IMG/VR virus record: IMGVR_UViG_3300036045_000061
Location: 1-24,292 of that record
Length of the DNA stretch: 24,292 bases
Reading direction: 5' to 3' (one strand)
Origin: a virus
In this document: positions 14,538-20,282 of the stretch, in pieces
Position numbering within the stretch: the stretch's first letter is position 1
Layout of the letters: each line of letters begins with the position of its first letter
Made by a program: the position numbers and the translations under genes
Notes under the pieces: model-generated
Databases searched by the model: none
Seen by the model: the letters and a program-made list of their open reading frames with translations, nothing else
What the model was told of the DNA's origin: nothing

Positions 14538-14930
14538 ATGCCCATTCGACCCGAGAACCGTCACCGATACCCGAGAGATTGGCATCTTCGCCGCAAGCTC
14601 GTCCTGCAGCGAGCGCGATTCCGCTGCGAGTGGTGCGGCGTGCCCAACGGCGCACCCATCATGCCGCGATGTCGGTGGTGCGTGCGGACGCATGATCTTT
14701 CCGGTGTTGCACCCGGGGCGCACGCGCGTCAATTCGCCTGCCCGGGGTGCGGGGGCGCTTGCCCAATAGTGGTCTTGACCATCGCCCACGTGCACGACCA
14801 TCGACCCGAGGCCGCGTCACTACTCAACCTCGCGGCGCTGTGCCAACGTTGCCACAACAACCACGACCAGGCCGATCGCCGGCGACGTCGGCAAGAGAGG
14901 CTGGAGCGAGATCAGTTGCTCTTATTCTGA
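14538..14930 (+). CDS. HNH endonuclease-like protein
   Basis: The start at 14538 follows GGAAGGTGAGG; the product has 130 residues. It has two zinc-binding Cys pairs around the nuclease core (FRCEWCGVPNG... and LAALCQRCHNNHD), an extra Cys pair (CPGCGGACP) in between, and the catalytic-type segment TIAHVHDHRPEAASLLNLAAL, in which the H-x-HDH arrangement followed by N and H fits HNH. The family cuts DNA. Longer starts in the same frame are rejected because they overlap the preceding gene. The N-terminus (NRHRYPRDWHLRRKLV) is typical for phage HNH proteins. Confidence 0.8.
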   Translation: MPIRPENRHRYPRDWHLRRKLVLQRARFRCEWCGVPNGAPIMPRCRWCVRTHDLSGVAPGAHARQFACPGCGGACPIVVLTIAHVHDHRPEAASLLNLAALCQRCHNNHDQADRRRRRQERLERDQLLLF

Positions 14931-14946
14931 GGAGGCACACAAGCCC

Positions 14947-14991
14947 ATGAGGGAACTCACGATCGCCATCACACGGGGAGCGTGCGCATGA
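14947..14991 (+). CDS. Possible 14-residue ORF coupled to the next gene
   Basis: ATG at 14947 follows GAGGAGG (14931-14937) at a normal distance and reads MRELTIAITRGACA before stopping in an ATGA overlap with the next start at 14988. The next gene has no clear Shine-Dalgarno of its own, so this peptide could serve to deliver ribosomes. Too short to support by composition. Confidence 0.3.
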   Translation: MRELTIAITRGACA

Positions 14992-15185
14992 GCGATATCG
15001 CCAACCTCTTTCTCGTCTCGATGCTCGCGCCCGAGCGCGTCGCGATCTTGAATCCTCCGCGACACCCGATGACTCGGGCCGAGGCGCTCAACCTGGCCGC
15101 TTGGCTCGTGGCGATCGCCGACAACAAGGGCGGCGCACCTGGCGGCGATTTCGATCGTTCACTGAGGCAAGTCCTCAAAACATGA
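14988..15185 (+). CDS. Small hypothetical protein
   Basis: This 65-residue protein (MSDIANLFLVSMLAPERVAI...TRAEALNLAAWLVAIAD) has an amphipathic N-terminal helix and a GGAPGGDFD turn. A GTG two codons upstream (14982) is a possible alternative. The N-terminal part is similar in style to small phage proteins with a 'TRaEALnLAAWLv' helix, but no family is recognised. It overlaps the following reading frame if that one starts at 15182. Confidence 0.55.
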   Translation: MSDIANLFLVSMLAPERVAILNPPRHPMTRAEALNLAAWLVAIADNKGGAPGGDFDRSLRQVLKT

Positions 15186-15196
15186 AAGGGTCAATC

Positions 15197-15565
15197 ATGC
15201 TTGATGTTACCGATATGAGCCATCGCGCACTGATCATGCACGCCGAGACGAGCCCGTGTCCGGAACACACGTTCGACGTCTACGACTGGGCGATCAGAGT
15301 CGCCCGGCCAATGATTTGCGAACTGGTGAAGCGGTTGGAAATCAACAAAGTGCTCGTCGACAAAGCTCCGATCGCGGGCGACCAGGACGACGAGGCCTGG
15401 ATCAACGAGCTGCTCGCCGACAAGCAGCGGATGGACTTCCTAGCGTCCAGTCCTTTGACGTTCACCTTGGCGGCGCTCGACCGTCAGTGGACGGAAGGTT
15501 CGCTACGCGACCTCATTGACCAGGCCATGCGCAACGCAGGAATCGAGGTGAACCTTGGCGCGTGA
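15197..15565 (+). CDS. Hypothetical phage protein with C-terminal 'DKQRMDFL' segment
   Basis: I choose the ATG at 15197 because GAAAGGG (15184-15190) lies at the right distance; the ATG at 15182 would make an ATGA overlap and is an equal possibility. The product has 122 residues and is acidic and helical. The C-terminal region DKQRMDFLASSPLTFTLAAL followed by WTEGSLRDLIDQAMR resembles the small phage/bacterial proteins of the 'DxxRLDWL...LR..ID.A' type, whose role is unknown. The stop overlaps the next start. Confidence 0.6.
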   Translation: MLDVTDMSHRALIMHAETSPCPEHTFDVYDWAIRVARPMICELVKRLEINKVLVDKAPIAGDQDDEAWINELLADKQRMDFLASSPLTFTLAALDRQWTEGSLRDLIDQAMRNAGIEVNLGA

Positions 15566-15947
15566 ACTCTACGAGCTCTGCCCCACCTGCGACGGGGAAG
15601 GGGCGGTCACGATCAGCGAATCGCGCGACCCCGTCGCCTGCCCGGTCTGCAAGCCGCTGCGAGTGGTGCCGACGGGACACACTATCGGCGCATTAGATTA
15701 CGAGCAGTCGAGGCGCGGTCGCGACCGCCTACTGCGCGACTGGCTGAACTCGACGTTTCGCGACGCGGCGAATGACGACGCGCGCATCGATGCCGCGGCG
15801 ACGATTCTTAAGGTTGGACTCAACCAAGGCGAGGCGTCGCGAGATGTGTTTCGCAAAGCCATCGCCTACTTCGTAAAGACGTTGATTGATCCCGAAACGA
15901 AGGATATCGAGATTCTCGCGCTCCTCCAGAGGGGCTATCGAGATTGA
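15555..15947 (+). CDS. Zinc-ribbon hypothetical protein
   Basis: The start appears to be TTG at 15555, preceded by GAGGTGA. The 130-residue product begins with a DnaJ-type zinc ribbon, CPTCDGEGAVTISESRDPVAC followed by PVC (two CxxC pairs). The rest is helical: LLRDWLNSTFRDAANDDAR, ILKVGLNQGEASRDVFRK, ETKDIEILALLQRGYRD. No family recognised. It is the last convincing gene of the primase-csrA operon. Confidence 0.55.
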   Translation: MARELYELCPTCDGEGAVTISESRDPVACPVCKPLRVVPTGHTIGALDYEQSRRGRDRLLRDWLNSTFRDAANDDARIDAAATILKVGLNQGEASRDVFRKAIAYFVKTLIDPETKDIEILALLQRGYRD

Positions 15948-16150
15948 TGCGTACCACGCGACGGGCCGGGGAGGGAGCGCCTCGACCGAGTCGAGGCACC
16001 CGAATCGGACTGACCCCGGGCCCGTCCATCCTCCACCCAAATCGAGCACAACGTGCCAGATCCCAAAGTGTGGTGGAGAAAGTCGCGCGGGAAGTGGTAA
16101 GGGCAAAGAAATCCACGCATCGTTGGTTTAGGGCGGGAAGTAGGGCTTGC
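15948..16150 (+). other. Operon end: strong hairpin and possible relic reading frame
   Basis: This stretch between convergent genes holds a perfect 8-bp hairpin GCCTCGAC/GTCGAGGC with loop CGA (15979-15997), lacking a T-tract. A frame from ATG 15947 to 16228 is open but has a much weaker GC-rich third-position bias, uses codons such as AGG, CTA and GTA, and runs into the opposite-strand gene, so I do not call it. Another frame reads VPDPKVWWRKSRGKW then stops (GTG at 16051), with GKEIHASLV in a shifted frame shortly after; this resembles the N-terminus of phage recombinases and could be a relic. Confidence 0.4.
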
Positions 16151-16678
16151 CTACGGGGGCGGTCCGTGCTTGACGAGCCAATCCCGACCGTCGTTTGTGA
16201 TCAACAATCGTGGGTTGGCCTTTTTTGACTTCGGGTCGAGCGCGATGAAGCCGAGGTCAAACAACAGGTCGAGTGTTTCCGCGAGTTCCTTGTGTGAGAG
16301 ATTCAAATGCGGCTCAATTTCCACATAGGACACCGCGTTGCTAAACCGCAACACGTAGAGAACCTGCCAAGGAGGCCATCTCAATCCGCGCTCCCTGCGA
16401 ATCTTCTCCTTGTCGGATTCGCACGCGTCCAGCATGCGGCGCAGGCGCTTGGTGTGATCTCTGAGAATCTCTATCTGTGCTGTAAGCTCGCTTGTGCTCG
16501 CGCTCACCTCGCCCTGTTGCGCTGCAGCGTCGCGCGACGGCACGCGCGGTCGCGGCGGCTCTTTGCGCGCCGAGTGCGGAAATGGCTTGCGACGCGGCCG
16601 CCGGCCAGGCCCTGAGTCGCTTTTGTCATCCTTGCCAGCCATATCGGGGTGGTTTCCTGATGACGTACTAGCCGTCAA
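16151..16678 (-). CDS. Small winged-helix-like DNA-binding protein candidate
   Basis: The 175-residue product reads from TTG 16678 (its TTGA overlaps the upstream HIRAN gene's stop); an ATG at 16642 is the alternative. The N-terminal 60 residues are basic and proline-rich, likely disordered (GPGRRPRRKPFPHSARKEPP). A coiled coil follows (ELTAQIEILRDHTKRLRRML). Residues 100-165 have helices and a wing consistent with a winged-helix domain: PWQVLYVLRFSNAVSYVEIE, LNLSHKELAETLDLLFDLG, then LLITNDGRDWL. A regulator of the adjacent HIRAN gene or of lysogeny is plausible by position beside the integrase; direct evidence is absent. Confidence 0.55.
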   Translation of the reverse strand: MTASTSSGNHPDMAGKDDKSDSGPGRRPRRKPFPHSARKEPPRPRVPSRDAAAQQGEVSASTSELTAQIEILRDHTKRLRRMLDACESDKEKIRRERGLRWPPWQVLYVLRFSNAVSYVEIEPHLNLSHKELAETLDLLFDLGFIALDPKSKKANPRLLITNDGRDWLVKHGPPP

Positions 16679-17742
16679 ATTAAGTTTGACTGCTTCGCGG
16701 ACCTCTTAAGCGAAGGAAGGGAAGCCCGCTTGATCGCGGTGTCATTCCTCGCGAACGAGAAGTCAAGTTTCACACCGAAGTGGCCCTCGCTATCACGATC
16801 CTTCCAACCGCCGGTGATCAACGCGGCGAGACGCACGGTTCCCTCGGGGATACGGGCGTCGCCTTGTGCTCGCTTCCAACGCACCGCGTCCTCAGCGCTC
16901 AAATAGCCGATGCACTTCCCACGGATCAGCACGCGCACGGCGTTGCGGTCGTACTTGTTGCTGGGCTCAGCGATCAGATCGGCCTGGACTAATTTGTTTG
17001 CGGACTCTTTCCGCTTCTTCCCGCCAGCCAGGTGGAGAAGCTCGCGCTGGTATTTGGACTCGCCGACCACGTCAAGACACCAGATGTCTCGCAGCGACCA
17101 TGTGGGCAGACCATCGGGATCAAGCGGCCAGACGGCCTGAAGCGGCGCGCTGCGTTGCGCGGCCAGGGCACGCGCGGCCTCGATCTCGGTTTGCCGTTGA
17201 GCCTCTCGCGCCGCGCGTTGCTCGGCTTTCTCCTTTTGACGGGCTTCGTTCGCTGCGCGCCTCGCTTCTCGCTCTACTTCCTCTTCGGCCTGCCGAGCGT
17301 GCAACGCTTCGAGGTTGAACGCCCGTTCGGCTTCGTCGCGAAGACGCTGCTCACGCAATTGTTGCTCGGCATTGTGCATCCACTCGCGCGTCTCGTCGTC
17401 GATCTGAAGCGCCGAAGCGATCGCGTCGAGCGTGTGCTGCTCGGCGGGTGTCACAACGCCGTCGTCGAGCGCGGCACGGATTGTCTCACGGTAGAGATTC
17501 GCCGCTTCAAATGGTGCGCCCTCGGGGTCGAAGCCCCATTGATGGGCGACTTCTGCGACCTCAAGCTCGGCGTCGGGGTTTGCCACGATGGTCTCGCGGA
17601 GATGGTCACGAAAGGAGCGCGCGTGCTCATCCCGGAGTTCGGCCTGCCGGCGATTGTGCCAGAACAGCCAACCCAGGAATGCGGCGGGGGTGCCGAGAAT
17701 GACGGCGAGGACAACAAGCGTCTGCCACACGGCCCCCTCCAT
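16675..17742 (-). CDS. Membrane-anchored TerB-like/HIRAN protein
   Basis: The ATG at 17742 gives 355 residues; longer starts (17814) run into the hairpin and are less likely. One transmembrane helix at about 6-28 (QTLVVLAVILGTPAAFLGWL) is followed by a TerB-like helical region at 40-120 (AALDDGVVTPAEQHTLDAIA), then a long charged coiled coil at 125-195. Residues 222-315 show HIRAN landmarks: VVGESKYQ (225-232), EPSNKYDRNAVRV (259-271), IGYLSAEDA (278-286). HIRAN domains bind DNA ends or damage structures in helicases. This arrangement on a membrane anchor suggests a surveillance or exclusion role, but that is inference. It is first in a two-gene minus-strand unit, next to the integrase region. 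Confidence 0.72.
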   Translation of the reverse strand: MEGAVWQTLVVLAVILGTPAAFLGWLFWHNRRQAELRDEHARSFRDHLRETIVANPDAELEVAEVAHQWGFDPEGAPFEAANLYRETIRAALDDGVVTPAEQHTLDAIASALQIDDETREWMHNAEQQLREQRLRDEAERAFNLEALHARQAEEEVEREARRAANEARQKEKAEQRAAREAQRQTEIEAARALAAQRSAPLQAVWPLDPDGLPTWSLRDIWCLDVVGESKYQRELLHLAGGKKRKESANKLVQADLIAEPSNKYDRNAVRVLIRGKCIGYLSAEDAVRWKRAQGDARIPEGTVRLAALITGGWKDRDSEGHFGVKLDFSFARNDTAIKRASLPSLKRSAKQSNLI

Positions 17743-17763
17743 CTCGACGTCGAGGGAAGGAAA

Positions 17764-17802
17764 CCGCCCGCAGGCCTGGCTTGCAACTAGCCCTGCGGGC
17801 GG
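17764..17802 (+). repeat. Hairpin with the GGCCTGGCTTGCAACTA loop, copy 2
   Basis: A perfect 11-bp stem CCGCCCGCAGG (17764-17774) / CCTGCGGGCGG (17792-17802) carries the loop CCTGGCTTGCAACTAGC. The 17 bases 17773-17789 are identical to 10384-10400 in the primase leader, in the same orientation, although the stems differ. CCCGGAGAACACG follows, matching the Shine-Dalgarno-containing CCGGAGAAGACG at copy 1. Here no recognisable + gene follows (GTG 17815 opens only seven codons). The segment lies in the 5' untranslated region of the minus-strand HIRAN gene. Confidence 0.65.
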
Positions 17803-17869
17803 CCCGGAGAACACGTGCCGTCGGCCCTGGAATTATAAGAAATCCCAGGTCTTCGGCCCGGTCCAATGC

Positions 17870-17935
17870 GGCTGAGGGATTCGCACCCGACCACCTCTCG
17901 CGCTACCCCATCCCGCGAGGGACAAGGCAGGCCAG
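17870..17935 (-). other. Weak tRNA-like segment
   Basis: On the minus strand the sequence GGGTGCGAATCCC (complement of 17877-17889) looks like a T-arm, and GTGGCTG/CAGCCGC could form a 7-bp acceptor-like stem. The T-stem pairs only 3 of 5 bases and no proper anticodon arm is found (a 6-bp stem has an 11-base loop). Probably not a functional tRNA. Confidence 0.2.
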
Positions 17936-18000
17936 GCCAGCCACCCGAACGCCCTCGAAACGTCACGCCTCCACGAAAACCACGGTCAGCAAACGGAAAA

Positions 18001-18068
18001 CGAGGATGACGGGGCTCGAACCCGCAACCTCCGGCGTGACAGGCCGGTGCTCCGGTCGGGCGGAGCCA
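18001..18068 (-). other. tRNA-Asp(GTC) 3' portion, likely attP core
   Basis: Reading the minus strand, nt 18047-18031 form an anticodon arm CCGGC-CTGTCAC-GCCGG with anticodon GTC. A five-base variable region AGGTT and a T-arm GCGGG-TTCGAGC-CCCGT follow, ending in CATCCTC plus discriminator G. A D-arm-like GCTC/GAGC stem precedes it, but its loop lacks the usual GG pair, and the sequence where the 5' acceptor strand should be does not pair with CATCCTC. The 3' half therefore matches a tRNA-Asp while the 5' part does not. A tRNA 3' end carried beside an integrase is the usual form of a phage attachment site; the host tRNA would be restored on integration. Confidence 0.65.
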
Positions 18069-18112
18069 TGCAGACAGACACAAGCGAATGACTCGCGTGC
18101 GATTCACGGTCC

Positions 18113-18142
18113 AACCTCCGGCTATGCAAGCCGAAGGTTTTT
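18113..18142 (+). terminator. Hairpin with T-tract between attP region and integrase
   Basis: AACCTcCGGCT (18113-18123) pairs with AGCCGaAGGTT (18129-18139) with one C-A mismatch, loop ATGCA, followed by TTT. It could stop transcription from the left before the integrase. CAACCTCCGGC at 18112-18122 repeats the sequence at 18025-18035 in the tRNA fragment, so this may alternatively be part of the attachment site. Confidence 0.45.
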
Positions 18143-18226
18143 GGTATTTAGTGGCCGCTCGCACCCCATGGCGCAAGCTTCCGAAGCGGTGAAACCCTGT
18201 TTTTCAACCCATTCGGAGCGGTGGCC

Positions 18227-19213
18227 ATGCCTCGAGTCACTTACACCCAGTTCATGGACGAGGTGCTGACAATATACGGAGCGCATCGCCCAAAAACGCG
18301 GGCCAAGATGCGCCAGGTTTTGCGAGAGATCGGCGAGACCGTGGACGACAACGGGAAACGCCTCGTCCGAAGAACCAGTGATTTACGCCCAGTGGTGATC
18401 GCGCACTGGAAGGCCGCTCACGAGGATCGATCGCCAGCGACAGTCCACAGTTTGCTCCGGAGCTTTGTCACCGCTTGCGCGATCGGCGTCGAGTCAGGAT
18501 ATTTCCGCGCGTCGCCGGTGGGTCGCCTCTCCCGCTGGGCCAAGCTTCCGAAAAAGGGCAAAACCAAGCTGGCGATCCCACCGGATCAGCTCAATGCGTT
18601 CCTCGATCGCCTCGACGAGGAGGCGTCGCGCGGCGGGTTCATTGAGCGACGGACTTGTGCACTCGGATATACGTATGCGTACACCGGCATGCGTAAGTTA
18701 GAAGCGCTTGGACTGCGTTGGGAAGACGCTGACTTGCGCGCAAATCCTCCGAAGGTCAGGATCGTCGGTCATGCCACGCGGCCGCTGAAGACCGACGACT
18801 CGGAGGGGGAACTTGCACTCCACCCAATCCTCGCACGGATATTGGTGCAATGGCGCGCGTGGCTACACAGGTCAGGCAACGAGTGGCTACGCTCGACTCC
18901 GTGGATATTCCCGAACGTCAACGGAGCTGGGAAGGGCTGGTGGGAGGCTGGCCCGGTTGGCCACAAGCCTCTCGATCGGATTAAGGCCGTGGGCGAACGT
19001 TGCGGCGTCAACAACCTGACGATCGCGGCCTTCCGCAAAACGATAGGCACGTTCGCGAGGCGGTGGGACCTGACGCCTGAGGAAATCCGAGACTGGTTTC
19101 GGCATACGCGTCTTGAAACGCAACAGTGGTACGACGAAGGCGACGCAGAGTTCACCCAGCAGCGACTCAAGCAGATCGCCGACAAACTCTCGTTCCGCGT
19201 TGCGACGGCGTGA
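18227..19213 (+). CDS. Tyrosine recombinase (phage integrase)
   Basis: I use the ATG at 18227 (GGAG 18215-18218, spacing 8); GTG 18221 is in frame. The 328-residue product has an N-terminal SAM-like core-binding domain (about 10-100) and a catalytic domain from 115. Catalytic residues by position: Arg156 in TGMRKLEALGLRW, Lys189 (LKTDDSEG), Arg270 in TIAAFRKT, His293 in WFRHTRLETQ and the nucleophile Tyr302 in QQWYDEG. The box II His (HxxR) is replaced by Ala267. The protein would recombine attP and attB; the neighbouring tRNA-Asp fragment is its probable site. Confidence 0.88.
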   Translation: MPRVTYTQFMDEVLTIYGAHRPKTRAKMRQVLREIGETVDDNGKRLVRRTSDLRPVVIAHWKAAHEDRSPATVHSLLRSFVTACAIGVESGYFRASPVGRLSRWAKLPKKGKTKLAIPPDQLNAFLDRLDEEASRGGFIERRTCALGYTYAYTGMRKLEALGLRWEDADLRANPPKVRIVGHATRPLKTDDSEGELALHPILARILVQWRAWLHRSGNEWLRSTPWIFPNVNGAGKGWWEAGPVGHKPLDRIKAVGERCGVNNLTIAAFRKTIGTFARRWDLTPEEIRDWFRHTRLETQQWYDEGDAEFTQQRLKQIADKLSFRVATA

Positions 19214-19423
19214 TTGGCAAGCGCGCGTCCGTGCGCTGGGCGGTCGAAGTCCAATGACCAGCTTGCCGGCGGCAATCTAGCTGGTGAAGTGCATCGTGAA
19301 CAGGGCAGTGGCTCACCCCCCTACCCTTTACGCGGGCGTCAAAGTTTATCTGGCCGACTGGGCAATCTTTGCCGATACCTGAAGTGGGCGTCCCGAAGCG
19401 TGAGCGGGGCGTTTGCCTTCCTG

Positions 19424-19463
19424 CGCCCGGCCGGAATACTCGCCCGGCCGGGCGATTTAATTT
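19424..19463 (+). terminator. Strong hairpin after the integrase, T-rich 3' side
   Basis: A perfect 11-bp stem CGCCCGGCCGG (19424-19434) / CCGGCCGGGCG (19444-19454), loop AATACTCGC, followed by ATTTAATTT. It resembles an imperfect rho-independent terminator and sits just before the Shine-Dalgarno GGAGAGG of the next gene, so it may also act as a leader structure. The rest of 19214-19473 has no gene that I can support. Confidence 0.5.
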
Positions 19464-19473
19464 GGAGAGGACC

Positions 19474-19911
19474 ATGCGAGCTCGTGTGTTCCTGGCGGCG
19501 ATCGTGCTCGGCGCGCCGTCGGCGGTCGCGCAGGACCCGCCTAGTTGGTGGCCCTATCCCGTCCAGCCGACGCCGCAGGCTGCGGCGGTCGCTCAGGCAC
19601 AGGTGCAGGCGATCGCGTTGCCGGCGCTGCCTGCCTACGGTCAGTCGGCGCCTGCGGTCAGGATGCGTTATGTCGGGCCTGGACCGATCCGCCGGGCGTT
19701 GGGGGACGTCGGGGAGCGCCTCGCTGGGCTGAAGCGCGGGCACTACGTGGCGGAGCCAGCCCCCGCGGCAGCGACGGTGCCGCCACAGGGGCCAATCGTG
19801 TTGTTGGTGACGATGCCTGCGCAGCCGGTGCAACCGAGTGTTGCACAGCCCTCGGCGCAGGCGATTCGGGGGGACGCGGCCCCCCCGCCGCCACAAGCAC
19901 CCTTGAAATGA
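19474..19911 (+). CDS. Exported Pro/Ala-rich protein
   Basis: The ATG at 19474 follows TTTGGAGAGG and opens with a classic signal peptide (MRARVFLAAIVLGAPSAVAQ, cleavage probably after AVAQ or APSAVA). The remaining 125 residues are rich in Pro, Ala, Gln and Val with no recognised domain (PPSWWPYPVQPTPQAAAVAQ; AEPAPAAATVPPQGPIVLLV). Likely lies in the periplasm or outside the cell. Longer in-frame starts (19369) lack a ribosome site. A lysogenic-conversion or host-interaction protein is possible but unproved. Confidence 0.6.
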   Translation: MRARVFLAAIVLGAPSAVAQDPPSWWPYPVQPTPQAAAVAQAQVQAIALPALPAYGQSAPAVRMRYVGPGPIRRALGDVGERLAGLKRGHYVAEPAPAAATVPPQGPIVLLVTMPAQPVQPSVAQPSAQAIRGDAAPPPPQAPLK

Positions 19912-19919
19912 CTGGCGTG

Positions 19920-20282
19920 CTAGGCGGCTTGATCGGCAACTGGGGTCTGATCGTCGCCGAGCTCGATGTCGATCGAGGGGTTGGCGCGGAACTCCTCGGC
20001 GGACCGTCCGCTGCCGTACCGGATCAGCCAGGGCCGGAGGATGTGCTGGGCGGCGACGCCCAGGTCAAGGCCTCGAAACGCCGCGTGAGTCTTGAGGCGC
20101 TGCGCCGTGTCGTTGTCGAGCGTGACAGTCACCTTGGTCTTTGGCGCGGACTTGGCAGTCTTGCGTCGCGCGGGTGGTGTGACCGATCGGCCGCGCGACG
20201 GGGTGATGTGGATTGAAGGCTGCATGGGGGTGACTCCGTTCATGCGACGTGGTGGCGCGGCGACGTGCTGAGGCGCCGTCAT
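19920..20282 (-). CDS. Ribbon-helix-helix-like small protein
   Basis: The start ATG at 20282 overlaps the upstream stop as ATGA. The 120-residue product has a flexible basic N-terminus (SRGRSVTPPARRKTAKSAPK) and a strand-helix-helix stretch KVTVTLDNDTAQRLKTHAAF followed by GLDLGVAAQHILRPWLIRYG, which looks like an RHH DNA-binding domain. RHH proteins in phages often act as repressors or antitoxin-like regulators. It is translated with the larger minus-strand gene at 20279-21028. Confidence 0.55.
   Translation of the reverse strand: MTAPQHVAAPPRRMNGVTPMQPSIHITPSRGRSVTPPARRKTAKSAPKTKVTVTLDNDTAQRLKTHAAFRGLDLGVAAQHILRPWLIRYGSGRSAEEFRANPSIDIELGDDQTPVADQAA

Noticed and set aside
15947-16228. 93-codon plus-strand frame after the zinc-ribbon gene
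   Set aside because: Starts by TGATG overlap, but its third-position bias is weaker than in neighbours, and its 3' part is antisense to the winged-helix-like gene.
17032-17790. 252-codon plus-strand frame
   Set aside because: Opposite the TerB-like/HIRAN gene, whose domains are clear on the minus strand.
17870-17935. Second tRNA gene on the minus strand
   Set aside because: T-arm-like loop and an acceptor-like 7-bp pairing exist, but the T-stem is half unpaired and there is no valid anticodon arm; kept only as a low-confidence feature.
18001-18080. Complete tRNA-Asp gene
   Set aside because: The 5' acceptor strand needed to pair with CATCCTC is missing and the D-loop lacks the conserved GG; an attachment-site fragment fits better.
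17781-18269. 162-codon plus-strand frame through the tRNA region
   Set aside because: The translation (TGLEPATSGVTG...) is the familiar antisense reading of tRNA sequence, not a protein.
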